Positions 1-7,299 of a stretch of 39,470 bases of DNA are shown in pieces. The stretch covers positions 1 through 39,470 of the forward strand of contig CAZYTP010000018.1 in assembly GCA_964650385.1 (NCBI GenBank). Reading direction: 5' to 3'. Positions within the stretch are counted from its first letter, which is position 1, and every line of letters starts with the position of its first letter. The stretch comes from JAUSPI01 sp964650385 (GTDB lineage Bacteria; Desulfobacterota; Syntrophia; Syntrophales; JADFWA01). The notes under the pieces are model-generated. The model did not search any database, had not been told where the DNA came from, and saw only the letters and a program-made list of their open reading frames with translations. The position numbers and the translations under genes were made by a program.

Positions 1-7
1 AGAGTAT

Positions 8-481
8 ATGGAAAAAATAAAGCGTATAGCTTTGGTGGCTCACGATAACAGAAAAAAAGATTTAATCGAATGGGCTGAATGGAATTATGAGATATTGATA
101 CATCACAAACTGATATCTACTGGAACAACAGGTAGTTTAGTCGAAAAAGCTATCAAAAAGAGGATAGGTGATAAGGATGCAAACAATTTTGAAGTAATGA
201 AACTGAAATCAGGCCCGCTAGGTGGAGATCAACAGTTGGGAGCAATGATAGCGGAGAATAAGGTTGATTTAATAATATTCCTGTGGGACCCCATGCAACC
301 GCAACCTCACGATGTTGATGTTAAAGCACTTTTGAGGATTTCTGTTTTATACAATATTCCAACTGCGTGTAACCGTTCTACAGCAGATTTTATGATTTCA
401 TCACCTCTTTTGGATACAGAGTATGAACCAGTTCTCAAAGATTACTCCGGGTATATAGAACGAACTGTACTATATGAGTAG
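8..481 (+). CDS. mgsA: Methylglyoxal synthase
   Basis: Cytosolic enzyme that converts dihydroxyacetone phosphate into methylglyoxal and phosphate, a bypass of lower glycolysis. The 157-residue protein has the full family signature: the N-terminal AHDN motif with His12 and Asp13, a phosphate-binding STGTTG stretch at 37-42, GGDQQ at 72-76 with the expected catalytic Asp74, and PHDVDVK at 100-106 with His101 and Asp104. Length is close to the E. coli enzyme (152). ATG lies at position 8, so the ribosome site is cut by the window edge. The region behind it is decayed, so no operon partner is visible downstream. Identification is secure. Confidence 0.95.
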   Translation: MEKIKRIALVAHDNRKKDLIEWAEWNYEILIHHKLISTGTTGSLVEKAIKKRIGDKDANNFEVMKLKSGPLGGDQQLGAMIAENKVDLIIFLWDPMQPQPHDVDVKALLRISVLYNIPTACNRSTADFMISSPLLDTEYEPVLKDYSGYIERTVLYE

Positions 482-559
482 AAGTAGGAAAACTAAAGAA
501 AAAAGGTGGTCTAACAACACTATGAAATTAGACGGACTATATCTCGTGGCTTAACGGAG

Positions 560-584
560 GCCTAAAAGTGCACTATTTTCAGGC
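560..584. repeat. Imperfect palindrome behind mgsA
   Basis: GCCTAAAA and TATTTTCAGGC flank a central GTGCAC, giving an imperfect dyad about 80 bases after the mgsA stop. No run of T follows, so it is not a clear intrinsic terminator. It may be debris of the same repeat or transposon material that fills 482-1150. Confidence 0.3.
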
Positions 585-646
585 AGTCACAGAATCGTTC
601 AGCATTCTCGCCCGCTGCTAGCGACCGTTATAACTCTCTTCATATA

Positions 647-805
647 ATGAAAATTGTAAAAATAATTTTTAAAACCATATGTTTTATAATCATTTTGTCT
701 ATACTATTGTTTTTTATCCTGAAGATGGGTGAAAGAACAAATGTGACATACAAAACCAATGAAAATGGTATTAATACTCAGGTAGCGGTGAAAAGGTCTG
801 GCTAG
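647..805 (+). CDS. Possible small membrane peptide (52 aa)
   Basis: An ATG-started frame too short for usual gene calling. It begins MKIVKIIFKTICF and continues with a very hydrophobic stretch (IIILSILLFFIL, about residues 14-25) and then a polar tail ending in QVAVKRSG. This could be a signal anchor or the N-terminus of an exported protein. No good ribosome site is seen before it. Its last residues run into the transposase remnant at 783-1150 (the AVKRS part may belong to that remnant), so the frame may be the broken start of a gene cut by the insertion. Function unknown; existence uncertain. Confidence 0.25.
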   Translation: MKIVKIIFKTICFIIILSILLFFILKMGERTNVTYKTNENGINTQVAVKRSG

Positions 806-1150
806 AGTTAAAGGAGACCAGCGTATACTGGGCGAGAGTGATTTTGTGCTGGATGTACTTTCAGAGGCTGGTGAGAAATTCGATCGGTATTATGAGCTGA
901 AGAGCTTGGGCTACGACCTGAAGAGCGTTGAACAAGGAGTCTGTGAGATATACCGGATAGATCCGAAAGAAATCTATTCGAAGAGTTGGGAAAAGATTCG
1001 AGCGGAAGCTAAGGGCTTGTTTTGCTACTGGGCAGTCCGGGAGCGGGGTATGCATTGACGGACTTGGCAAACCGTCTTAATATAAGCGAGCCAGGTGTGG
1101 GGTATGCTGTGAGCAGGGGAGAGCGGATAGCCAAGAGCCACAACTATTAG
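783..1150 (+). pseudogene. C-terminal remnant of a REP-associated tyrosine transposase (RAYT)
   Basis: The longest intact piece (from GTG 846 to TGA 1058) reads FDRYYELKSLGYDLKSVEQG..., then IYSKSWEKIRAEAKGLFCYWAVRERG. This is the helix-turn-helix tail found after the catalytic domain of many deltaproteobacterial RAYT (IS200-like) transposases. Two single-base frameshifts are visible. Upstream, GCT AGA GTT AAA GGA GAC CAG continues the frame backwards as ARVKGDQRILGESDF, while AVKRS just before it is in another frame. Downstream, after ATGCATTG, the shifted frame reads TDLANRLNISEPGVGYAVSR and runs to the natural stop at 1148-1150. The catalytic HUH and Tyr part is absent, so the gene is dead. 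Family assignment rests on recalled similarity. Confidence 0.65.
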
Positions 1151-1237
1151 CTCCTGGACTGAGTTGCTTACTTATTTACGAACGTCCCTATCTTGCATTT
1201 CGATATCAGGTGTTTCCGGGAACTTCATATCTATTTC

Positions 1238-1264
1238 TTGACATAGTGATGTTGTAGGTATAAT
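1238..1264 (+). promoter_or_regulatory. Sigma-70-type promoter before tex
   Basis: TTGACA (1238-1243) and TATAAT (1259-1264) are both perfect consensus hexamers. The spacing is 15 bases, shorter than the usual 16-18, which would weaken it. A second TTGACA at 1283-1288 has only a poor -10 partner. Either could serve tex, which starts at 1356. Confidence 0.5.
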
Positions 1265-1355
1265 CAGGTTTCGCGGCGAGAATTGACATATGGGATTTTC
1301 CTGCCATAGAGCTTAACGTGGATAATGCAGAAAATTGGCTTAATGTGGAGAAATA

Positions 1356-3638
1356 ATGAGCGAAAAAAATATCGCGAAGATTGCGGTAGAATTAAAACTT
1401 AGGGGAAAACAGGTGCTGGCGACTGCCCAGCTTCTGAACGACGGCGCCACAGTGCCGTTTATAGCCCGGTATCGAAAGGAAGCAACGGGCGAGCTGGACG
1501 AGGTAAATATTATCAACATTCGTGACCGGCTGGAGCAGCTTCACGAGCTTGACAAGAGGCGGGAATCCATTCTTAAATCCCTGGAGGATCAGGGTAATCT
1601 AACGGATGATCTGAAAGTAAAGGTAGAGACAGCTGAAACGATGGCTATTCTGGAAGATATCTACCTGCCATACCGGCCGAAGCGCCGCACCCGTGGTATG
1701 ATGGCAAAAGAGAAGGGACTCGAACCCCTGGCGAATAAAATTTTCGGGCAGGGTGACATCGACCCGGATGCCGAAGCGGCGGCTTTTGTTGATTCTGAAA
1801 AGGGTGTGGATAATATTGAAAATGCCCTTGCGGGAGCACGGGATATTATTGCCGAGTGGATTAACGAGGATGCCGAAGTCAGGTCGGAGCTTCGTGAACT
1901 GTTTGTCCGGAAAGCAGTGATAAATTCCAGAGTAGCCAAGGGTCAGGAAGAGGAGGGCATCAAATTCAAGGATTACTATGAGTGGGAGGAACCAGCTTCC
2001 ACGGCTCCATCACACCGCGTCCTGGCAATTCGTCGCGGGGCCCATGAAGGATTTCTCCTCTTTCATATCCTTCCGCAAGAAGATGAGGCTGTTGCAGTCT
2101 TGGAAAACCGTTTTGTTAAGGATGACGGTCAGGCTGGGGAACAGGTTCGCCTGGCCGTAAAAGACAGTTACAAGCGCCTTCTTTCACTTTCCATGGAGAC
2201 GGAAATCCGCCTGGAAATTAAGAAGCGCGCTGAAGAGGAAGCGATCAGGGTTTTTGTTGAAAACTTGCGTAATTTACTGCTTTCTTCACCCCTTGGACAG
2301 AAAACCGTGCTTGCAATCGATCCAGGTTATCGAACCGGCTGCAAGGTTGTATGCCTCGACCCTCAGGGAAAACTCATGCATAACGATACCATCTTTCCCA
2401 CTGAGCCTCGAAATCGCAAGGAGGAGTCGGCCGGGACGCTAAAGACGCTGGTCGAAAAGTTCAATATTGAAGCTATTGCTGTCGGAAACGGTACGGGAGG
2501 ACGCGAAACAGAAGCATTCTGTAAAACCATCGATTTTGGTCGGCAGGTGACAGTAATGATGGTCAATGAGAGCGGCGCATCGGTATATTCGGCATCGAAA
2601 GCGGCACGAGAAGAATTTCCGGATTATGATGTGACGGTTCGTGGCGCCGTATCAATAGGCAGGCGATTGATGGACCCTCTGGCGGAACTTGTAAAGATTG
2701 ACCCTAAATCTATCGGCGTTGGACAGTATCAACACGACGTAGATCAAAAAGCCCTGAAAAAATCTCTTGATGATGTAGTGGCCAGTTGTGTTAATGCCGT
2801 CGGTGTGGAGGTCAACACCGCGAGCAAACAGCTCCTCAGCTATGTATCCGGGCTTTCGGAGAGGTTGTCGGGAAATTTAGTTATGCACCGGAATGAAAAT
2901 GGAGCATTTCTTTCACGGGCGGAACTGCTTAAAGTTCCCGGTATGGGCCCGAAAACATTTGAGCAGGCGGCAGGGTTTTTGAGGATTAGCGGAGCAAAAA
3001 ATCCTCTTGATACCTCGGCCGTTCATCCTGAAAGATACCCCGTTGTCGAAGCGATGGCCAGAGAACTCAATTGTACGGTAGCCAACCTGATGAGCGAACC
3101 TCAGATGCGAGACGGAATCAAACTGGAAAATTATATTACCGATGCCGTCGGAATGCCGACACTGAGAGATATTGTGGACGAACTTGCAAAGCCGGGAAGG
3201 GATCCGCGCGAGGAGTTCGAACTTTTTACATTTACGGAAGGTGTCAACAAAATCTCCGATCTGGAGGTAGGCATGAAACTGCCTGGTGTAGTAACAAATG
3301 TCACGGCATTTGGAGCGTTTGTTGACATTGGAGTGCACCAGGACGGTCTTGTACACATCAGTGAGCTTGCTGACAAGTTTGTCCGCAACCCGCACGATGT
3401 AGTAGAGGTGAACCGAAAGGTAACGGTTACTGTTATGGGTGTGGATGTTGAGAGGAAGCGAGTCTCGTTGTCGATGAAAAAGGATCCTTCCGAGCCGCGC
3501 GAACAGCGAGATGAAAAAATAGAAACGGTAAAAAAACCAAACGGCAAACGCCCAAAGCCGAAACAGCACAAAAAACAGGCTTCACCCGGGAACCCATTCG
3601 CAGATGCCTTAAAAAACTGGAATACCTCGAAATCGTAA
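1356..3638 (+). CDS. tex: Tex-family RNA-binding protein with S1 domain
   Basis: Tex proteins bind nucleic acid and have been linked to transcription, RNA handling and toxin gene expression; the exact reaction is not settled. The 760-residue product has the family layout: an N-terminal helical part with the GATVPFIARYRKEATGELDE signature at 30-49, a YqgF/RNase H-like core from about 318 (AIDPGYRTGCK, then VGNGTGGRETE near 377), a helix-hairpin-helix part around 525 (KVPGMGPKTFEQAAGFLRI), and an S1 RNA-binding domain at about 640-709. The tail is basic, rich in K and P. E. coli YhgF is 773 residues. GGAG lies five bases before the ATG. By eye the gene is richer in G and C than the flanking DNA. 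It stands alone between decayed regions. Confidence 0.95.
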   Translation: MSEKNIAKIAVELKLRGKQVLATAQLLNDGATVPFIARYRKEATGELDEVNIINIRDRLEQLHELDKRRESILKSLEDQGNLTDDLKVKVETAETMAILEDIYLPYRPKRRTRGMMAKEKGLEPLANKIFGQGDIDPDAEAAAFVDSEKGVDNIENALAGARDIIAEWINEDAEVRSELRELFVRKAVINSRVAKGQEEEGIKFKDYYEWEEPASTAPSHRVLAIRRGAHEGFLLFHILPQEDEAVAVLENRFVKDDGQAGEQVRLAVKDSYKRLLSLSMETEIRLEIKKRAEEEAIRVFVENLRNLLLSSPLGQKTVLAIDPGYRTGCKVVCLDPQGKLMHNDTIFPTEPRNRKEESAGTLKTLVEKFNIEAIAVGNGTGGRETEAFCKTIDFGRQVTVMMVNESGASVYSASKAAREEFPDYDVTVRGAVSIGRRLMDPLAELVKIDPKSIGVGQYQHDVDQKALKKSLDDVVASCVNAVGVEVNTASKQLLSYVSGLSERLSGNLVMHRNENGAFLSRAELLKVPGMGPKTFEQAAGFLRISGAKNPLDTSAVHPERYPVVEAMARELNCTVANLMSEPQMRDGIKLENYITDAVGMPTLRDIVDELAKPGRDPREEFELFTFTEGVNKISDLEVGMKLPGVVTNVTAFGAFVDIGVHQDGLVHISELADKFVRNPHDVVEVNRKVTVTVMGVDVERKRVSLSMKKDPSEPREQRDEKIETVKKPNGKRPKPKQHKKQASPGNPFADALKNWNTSKS

Positions 3639-3649
3639 AAGGGGTATGG

Positions 3650-3680
3650 AGTTCTGGATTTCCGTCTTCGCGGGAATGAC
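3650..3680. repeat. REP-like 'TTCC...CGCGGGAATGAC' element
   Basis: The bases after tex contain TTCTGGATTTCCGTCTTCGC followed by GGGAATGAC. This is a slightly degenerate form of the short dyad (TTCCCGC/GCGGGAA with flanking CTGGA and ATGAC) that is scattered between genes in many proteobacterial genomes. Arms TTCCG and CGCGGGAA pair imperfectly. Only one copy is in the window. It may double as a weak hairpin after tex. Confidence 0.5.
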
Positions 3681-3779
3681 AAATCATCGGAAACTCGACT
3701 TTTTGCGAATTCATCAATATTATATTGTTATGCAAAGATATTTTTCCTGCCACACCGGGAGGGGTTAACGCCGGATTCT

Positions 3780-3854
3780 TCATGTGGGACAGAAGGACCC
3801 GCTTTTATTCATCTTCTCGGCCCCCTTGGCTAACCAGTCTAGGAATCTTTTCAT
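3780..3854 (-). CDS. Possible 24-residue peptide inside a longer open Lys-Ser frame
   Basis: On the minus strand an ATG at 3854 starts MKRFLDWLAKGAEKMNKSG, ending in SFCPT and TGA. The same frame is open upstream for about 50 codons, through a proline/serine-rich linker and a basic run made by the TTTGAC repeat (alternating K and S, then KRKRK), back to the TAA next to the aldolase stop. The amphipathic sequence ending in Cys-Pro-Thr looks like a peptide tail rather than random DNA, but no clear ribosome site is present. It may be a small protein, or the former C-terminus of a longer one. No function is proposed. Confidence 0.3.
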   Translation of the reverse strand: MKRFLDWLAKGAEKMNKSGSFCPT

Positions 3855-3963
3855 AACCCCATGACTATCAGCTTTTGTTGGGGAAGAAGGGTTTGTTGGC
3901 GCTGAAGCAGGCGGATGGGTTTTTCTTTTTTTTGAGTTATCCTTTTTAATCTTTCTCTTTCTC

Positions 3964-3999
3964 TTTGACTTTGACTTTGACTTTGACTTTGACTTTGAC
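3964..3999. repeat. Six-copy TTTGAC tandem repeat
   Basis: Six perfect TTTGAC units in a row, flanked on the left by TTTCTC-type variants (3953-3963) and on the right by a partial unit that merges with the aldolase stop codon (minus strand TAA at 4003-4001). Because the unit is six bases, copy-number change adds or removes two codons and keeps frame. On the minus strand one frame reads alternating lysine and serine. Confidence 0.95.
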
Positions 4000-4000
4000 T

Positions 4001-4600
4001 TTACTTATCATGGATATCCCCGGATTCGTCAAGACATTTTTTATACATTTTTAAAGTAAGTTCTCCCGCTTCTTTCATCGTTTTACCGATGGAGATAAAA
4101 CCGTGATCTTTCATGACCAGAAAAAATTCATCGTCCAATATTTCCAAAACGCTTTGAACTAGGTCTATACTTCCATGTGGCGCCTTTTGTTTTGTTTTCG
4201 GTATGTTCAGTTTGTCAGGATGGGCTAAAATTTCCCCCGAGTGACCATGGAAAACCGCATTAATATCTTTTCTCCGGTTATAGATTGCAAAATGTAACCT
4301 GCTTTCCGAAGAGGGTTCTCTCGTACCACTCGCGAAGACAGTCCCTTTTGTTAAATCGCATGAATGCACGGTTACAAAACAATCATCCGATAATTTGTAT
4401 TTGAGACCAACTCTTGAACCTGTGATAATGAAAGCGTCTTCACCATCTTTCAATCTGAAACTCAGGTTTCCCAAGGTACCGCCCTTATAGGGAGGGGCAA
4501 GATTTGAACGGTGAAATTCACCGCACCAGTATTTTAACTCTTCTATTCTTGGATCTTGGGGGACTTCTCTTTCAATAATTCCTGTTCTAAATTTCACCAT
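4001..4600 (-). CDS. Class II aldolase/adducin-type protein
   Basis: Metal-dependent aldolase fold related to fuculose- and ribulose-phosphate aldolases and 5-methylthioribulose-phosphate dehydratase; the substrate cannot be told from sequence. The 199-residue product shows GNLSFR at 44-49 (phosphate/substrate loop), Glu99 in SSESRLHF (candidate acid/base), His118 and His120 in FHGHSGEIL, and His166 in KDHGFISIG as the third zinc ligand. Length fits a single aldolase domain. It is read leftwards from a promoter at 4649-4677 and has AGGA about ten bases before ATG. The stop codon abuts the TTTGAC tandem repeat. It is divergent from the DUF4301 gene. Domain call is firm; the reaction is open. 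Confidence 0.85.
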   Translation of the reverse strand: MVKFRTGIIEREVPQDPRIEELKYWCGEFHRSNLAPPYKGGTLGNLSFRLKDGEDAFIITGSRVGLKYKLSDDCFVTVHSCDLTKGTVFASGTREPSSESRLHFAIYNRRKDINAVFHGHSGEILAHPDKLNIPKTKQKAPHGSIDLVQSVLEILDDEFFLVMKDHGFISIGKTMKEAGELTLKMYKKCLDESGDIHDK

Positions 4601-4648
4601 AGTGGTATATTCCTGTTGTGATTATTAGATGTCTGATAATAATAGGGC

Positions 4649-4677
4649 ATTAAACTGTAAAACCGGGCTATTGTCAA
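4649..4677 (-). promoter_or_regulatory. Sigma-70-type promoter for the aldolase-like gene
   Basis: On the minus strand TTGACA (4677-4672), 17 bases, then TTTAAT (4654-4649). Perfect -35, good -10 and ideal spacing, about 50 bases before the aldolase ATG at 4600. Confidence 0.7.
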
Positions 4678-4710
4678 AAGAAAAGAAATGCTTACAGGGA
4701 GGATACGCGA

Positions 4711-6243
4711 ATGACGAGACCCGTTCTTACCGGTGAGGATATAAGAAGGATCGAGGCGGAGGGTCTGACTGAAGATAAAGTACTGGCGCAGCTTGAATTT
4801 TTCAAAATGGGTGCTTCTCCCGTCAGGCTGAACAGAGCCTGTACGGTGGGTGATGGGATTACGGTTATTCCTAAGGAAAAAATGGAAGAATTATTGGCTA
4901 TTCATGATGAGGCAGCCGGGAAGGGTAGAATGCTTAAATTTGTACCGGCTTCAGGTGCTGCCAGTCGCATGTTTAGAGAATGGTATAGATATTATGATAG
5001 CAGAAGTCTCGATTCGGACCCTGAAATGGGGGCAGATTTTGCCGTAAATCTTAACAGATATGCGTTCTACGATGATCTCAGGGGTACTGTATCACGGGCA
5101 GGTTATGACATTGCAGAGCTGGTTAAAGATAGAAAATTTTCAATAATACTGGAATATATTCTGACTGTTAAGGGCTTGAATTATGCCCATCTTCCTAAGG
5201 CACTTCTTAAATTTCATGCTTACACGGATTGCAATCGCACCTCTCTTGAAGAGCATTTGGTTGAAGCAGCTCTTTATGTCCGGGATGCTAAAGGCGTCTG
5301 CCGGATTCACTTTACAGTTTCTAAAGAACATGAATCGGATGTAAAAAATTATTTTTCCAATGTTAGAAGGTATTATGAAAATAGCTATAATATAAAGTTC
5401 GATTTACGTATTTCTACCCAGCTTGCATCAACCAACACCATTGCTGTGGATATGGATAACCGCCCCTTTCGAGACAGCGGGGGAATGCTGGTTTTCAGGC
5501 CGGGTGGACACGGAGCCCTTCTGAAAAACCTGAATGCCATCGATGGAGACATTATATTTTTAAAAAATATAGATAACGTTGTTCCTGATAGATTGAAGGG
5601 GATAACTGTCCAATATAAAAAGATCCTCGGGGGCTATCTTATTAAGATTCAGAAAAAGGTGTTTGAATATTTACACCTGCTCTCCTCCGGAAGAGTAGAT
5701 GGGCAGTTGTTATCAGAGGCAGCCGGCTTTTGTGAAAGGGAGCTGAATATAGTTTTTCATCCGGAATTTGATGGATTCCCTGATGGTGAGAAGAAAAATT
5801 ATATCATCAGCAGGTTAACCCGACCGCTTCGTATCTGCGGCATGGTAAAGAATGTGGGGGAACCGGGGGGGGGACCTTTCTGGGTGGAGGAGGAAGACGG
5901 AACGCAGTCGCTGCAGATTATAGAAAGTGCTCAGGTGGATATGGGTTCTGAGCAACAGAAATCCGTCTGGATGTCTGCCACTCATTTTAATCCGGTTGAT
6001 CTGGTATGCGGGTTGAGGGACTACACATCAAAAAAGTTTGATCTGGAAAGGTTTGTTGACAAGAAGGCCATTTTAATTACACAGAAGTCTGAGGAAGGTC
6101 GGGATCTAAAGGCGCTGGAGATTCCCGGCTTATGGAACGGCTCCATGGCGCGCTGGAATACCGTTTTCGTAGAAGTGCCGATTGAAACATTCAACCCGGT
6201 TAAGACAGTGGACGACCTCTTGAGAAAACAGCACACGGGGTAA
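4711..6243 (+). CDS. DUF4301 family protein, possibly nucleotidyltransferase-like
   Basis: A 510-residue cytosolic protein of the uncharacterised DUF4301 family, known mainly from Bacteroidetes and deltaproteobacteria. GGGAGG lies before the ATG, which supports this start. Residues 76-87 read KFVPASGAASRM, which resembles the glycine-rich nucleotide loop of sugar-phosphate nucleotidylyltransferases (general form VPAAGxGxRM). LPKALLKFH at 161-169 resembles the PK(A/P)L lysine motif that follows in those enzymes. The later FRPGGHGALLKNLN and DIIFLKNIDNV would then sit near a metal-binding Asp (IDGD and NID). This reading is an inference from motifs. The gene stands alone, divergent from the aldolase gene. 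Family call is good; function unproven. Confidence 0.8.
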   Translation: MTRPVLTGEDIRRIEAEGLTEDKVLAQLEFFKMGASPVRLNRACTVGDGITVIPKEKMEELLAIHDEAAGKGRMLKFVPASGAASRMFREWYRYYDSRSLDSDPEMGADFAVNLNRYAFYDDLRGTVSRAGYDIAELVKDRKFSIILEYILTVKGLNYAHLPKALLKFHAYTDCNRTSLEEHLVEAALYVRDAKGVCRIHFTVSKEHESDVKNYFSNVRRYYENSYNIKFDLRISTQLASTNTIAVDMDNRPFRDSGGMLVFRPGGHGALLKNLNAIDGDIIFLKNIDNVVPDRLKGITVQYKKILGGYLIKIQKKVFEYLHLLSSGRVDGQLLSEAAGFCERELNIVFHPEFDGFPDGEKKNYIISRLTRPLRICGMVKNVGEPGGGPFWVEEEDGTQSLQIIESAQVDMGSEQQKSVWMSATHFNPVDLVCGLRDYTSKKFDLERFVDKKAILITQKSEEGRDLKALEIPGLWNGSMARWNTVFVEVPIETFNPVKTVDDLLRKQHTG

Positions 6244-6321
6244 TGGTAAGCGTTCAGCTTTAAACAAAAACGAAGTATCCTTAAGGCTAATAACGATTTG
6301 GTAATTACTGAATGTTTAAAA

Positions 6322-7299
6322 TCAAATAATCAAGTCTTTCACATAATCTCTTTTGGCCGCTGTTGTGGAGATTACTCTGGTAATCGTTCCTACTTTACAT
6401 ATGGCCATGACCTCTTTACCGTCCGGTGCATCACTGTAAAGGGTGCATATCGCGGCGGCAGTATCGAAAGTTTTCTCGTCACACCCGTAGGGGATTAGGA
6501 CGGTCGGTCCCGGAAAGTCCTTCATGGTAATAATAGTATCTTCATCCTCTGATAAATTCTGGATGTTTGTATTATCATTCTTGTTCCGTCCGACGATTAT
6601 TTTGGTTTTCTCGCTCAGTCTGATATGCCTTCCGGATTTTAGAAGTTCTATGTCTCTGATCTTGTAATCTTTTTGGTTTTCAAACAGGTCTTTTAACCTT
6701 TTTGAAAACATCGGATCAGTCAGAAGGCATCCTCCGGCAGGGGTTGAGTAGCTCGTTATCCCGTAAGCTTTGGCCATTTCCATCTGCCGCTTTCGGCCTC
6801 TTCCCTGGATGTCAAGGAGCTTTTTGCGGTCAACTTTTCCTTCAGTTTCCGGTATCGTTTCTGGCAGGAGGTTTGCGCTAAGTGGCCGCAGAATGTAGCC
6901 ATTATATCCTGAGTTTTTTACTACCACATGAAGGGATTGTTTGCCCTGCGACATTGGACGCTGTCCCAGAACTTCACCCGTAAACAGGAAATCTGCCCCC
7001 AATTCTTCCATTTTGTCCCCAGCTATTTTAAGCATAAGGACATGGCAGTCTATGCAGGGATTCATGTTTCGTCCATATCCGTACTTAGGTGCCTTGAGCA
7101 TGGCAAGGTGTTCTTCCGTGATGTCTATGGGAAGCAGGGGAAGACCGATCCTTTTTGCCGCTTCTATCGATTTTTTGGCACCAAAAAAGGGGGTTACGAA
7201 CGTTATAGCCAGAACATCTATGCCTTGTTCCTGTATAACCTTTACAGCAAGTATACTGTCTAACCCCCCTGAAAAAAGTGCTATCGCTTTTGCTTTCAA
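6322..7299 (-). CDS. PP-loop ATPase, MnmA/ThiI-like tRNA thiolation-type enzyme
   Basis: Probable cytosolic ATP pyrophosphatase that adenylates a uridine for sulfur transfer, as MnmA and ThiI do. The 325-residue product starts with the PP-loop SGGLDS at 10-15. It has NPCIDCH at 80-86 and a later AGGC with Cys191; these places match the two reactive cysteines of MnmA (the Cys after the NPDxxC motif and the second catalytic Cys). A glutamate in FTGEVLGQRP (107-114) also fits the family. The C-terminal 120 residues differ from MnmA and may bind RNA. Its start overlaps the stop of the LysM gene by four bases (ATGA), so the two are translationally coupled. The exact tRNA position is unknown. Confidence 0.75.
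   Translation of the reverse strand: MKAKAIALFSGGLDSILAVKVIQEQGIDVLAITFVTPFFGAKKSIEAAKRIGLPLLPIDITEEHLAMLKAPKYGYGRNMNPCIDCHVLMLKIAGDKMEELGADFLFTGEVLGQRPMSQGKQSLHVVVKNSGYNGYILRPLSANLLPETIPETEGKVDRKKLLDIQGRGRKRQMEMAKAYGITSYSTPAGGCLLTDPMFSKRLKDLFENQKDYKIRDIELLKSGRHIRLSEKTKIIVGRNKNDNTNIQNLSEDEDTIITMKDFPGPTVLIPYGCDEKTFDTAAAICTLYSDAPDGKEVMAICKVGTITRVISTTAAKRDYVKDLII

Noticed and set aside
506..570. attC-like look (GTCTAACAA ... GGCTTAAC) after mgsA
   Set aside because: The outer R' box (GTTRRRY form) and paired L boxes are missing, and no integrase or cassette array is present. Chance or repeat debris is simpler.
2913..3682. Long frames on the strand opposite the tex 3' half
   Set aside because: They mirror the codon pattern of tex, have no ribosome site and odd composition (rich in Arg, Phe, Ser). 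They are shadows.
4601..4710. Rightward promoter for DUF4301 in the divergent gap
   Set aside because: TTGTGA and TAATAA-like words exist but spacing and match are poor; only the leftward promoter is convincing.
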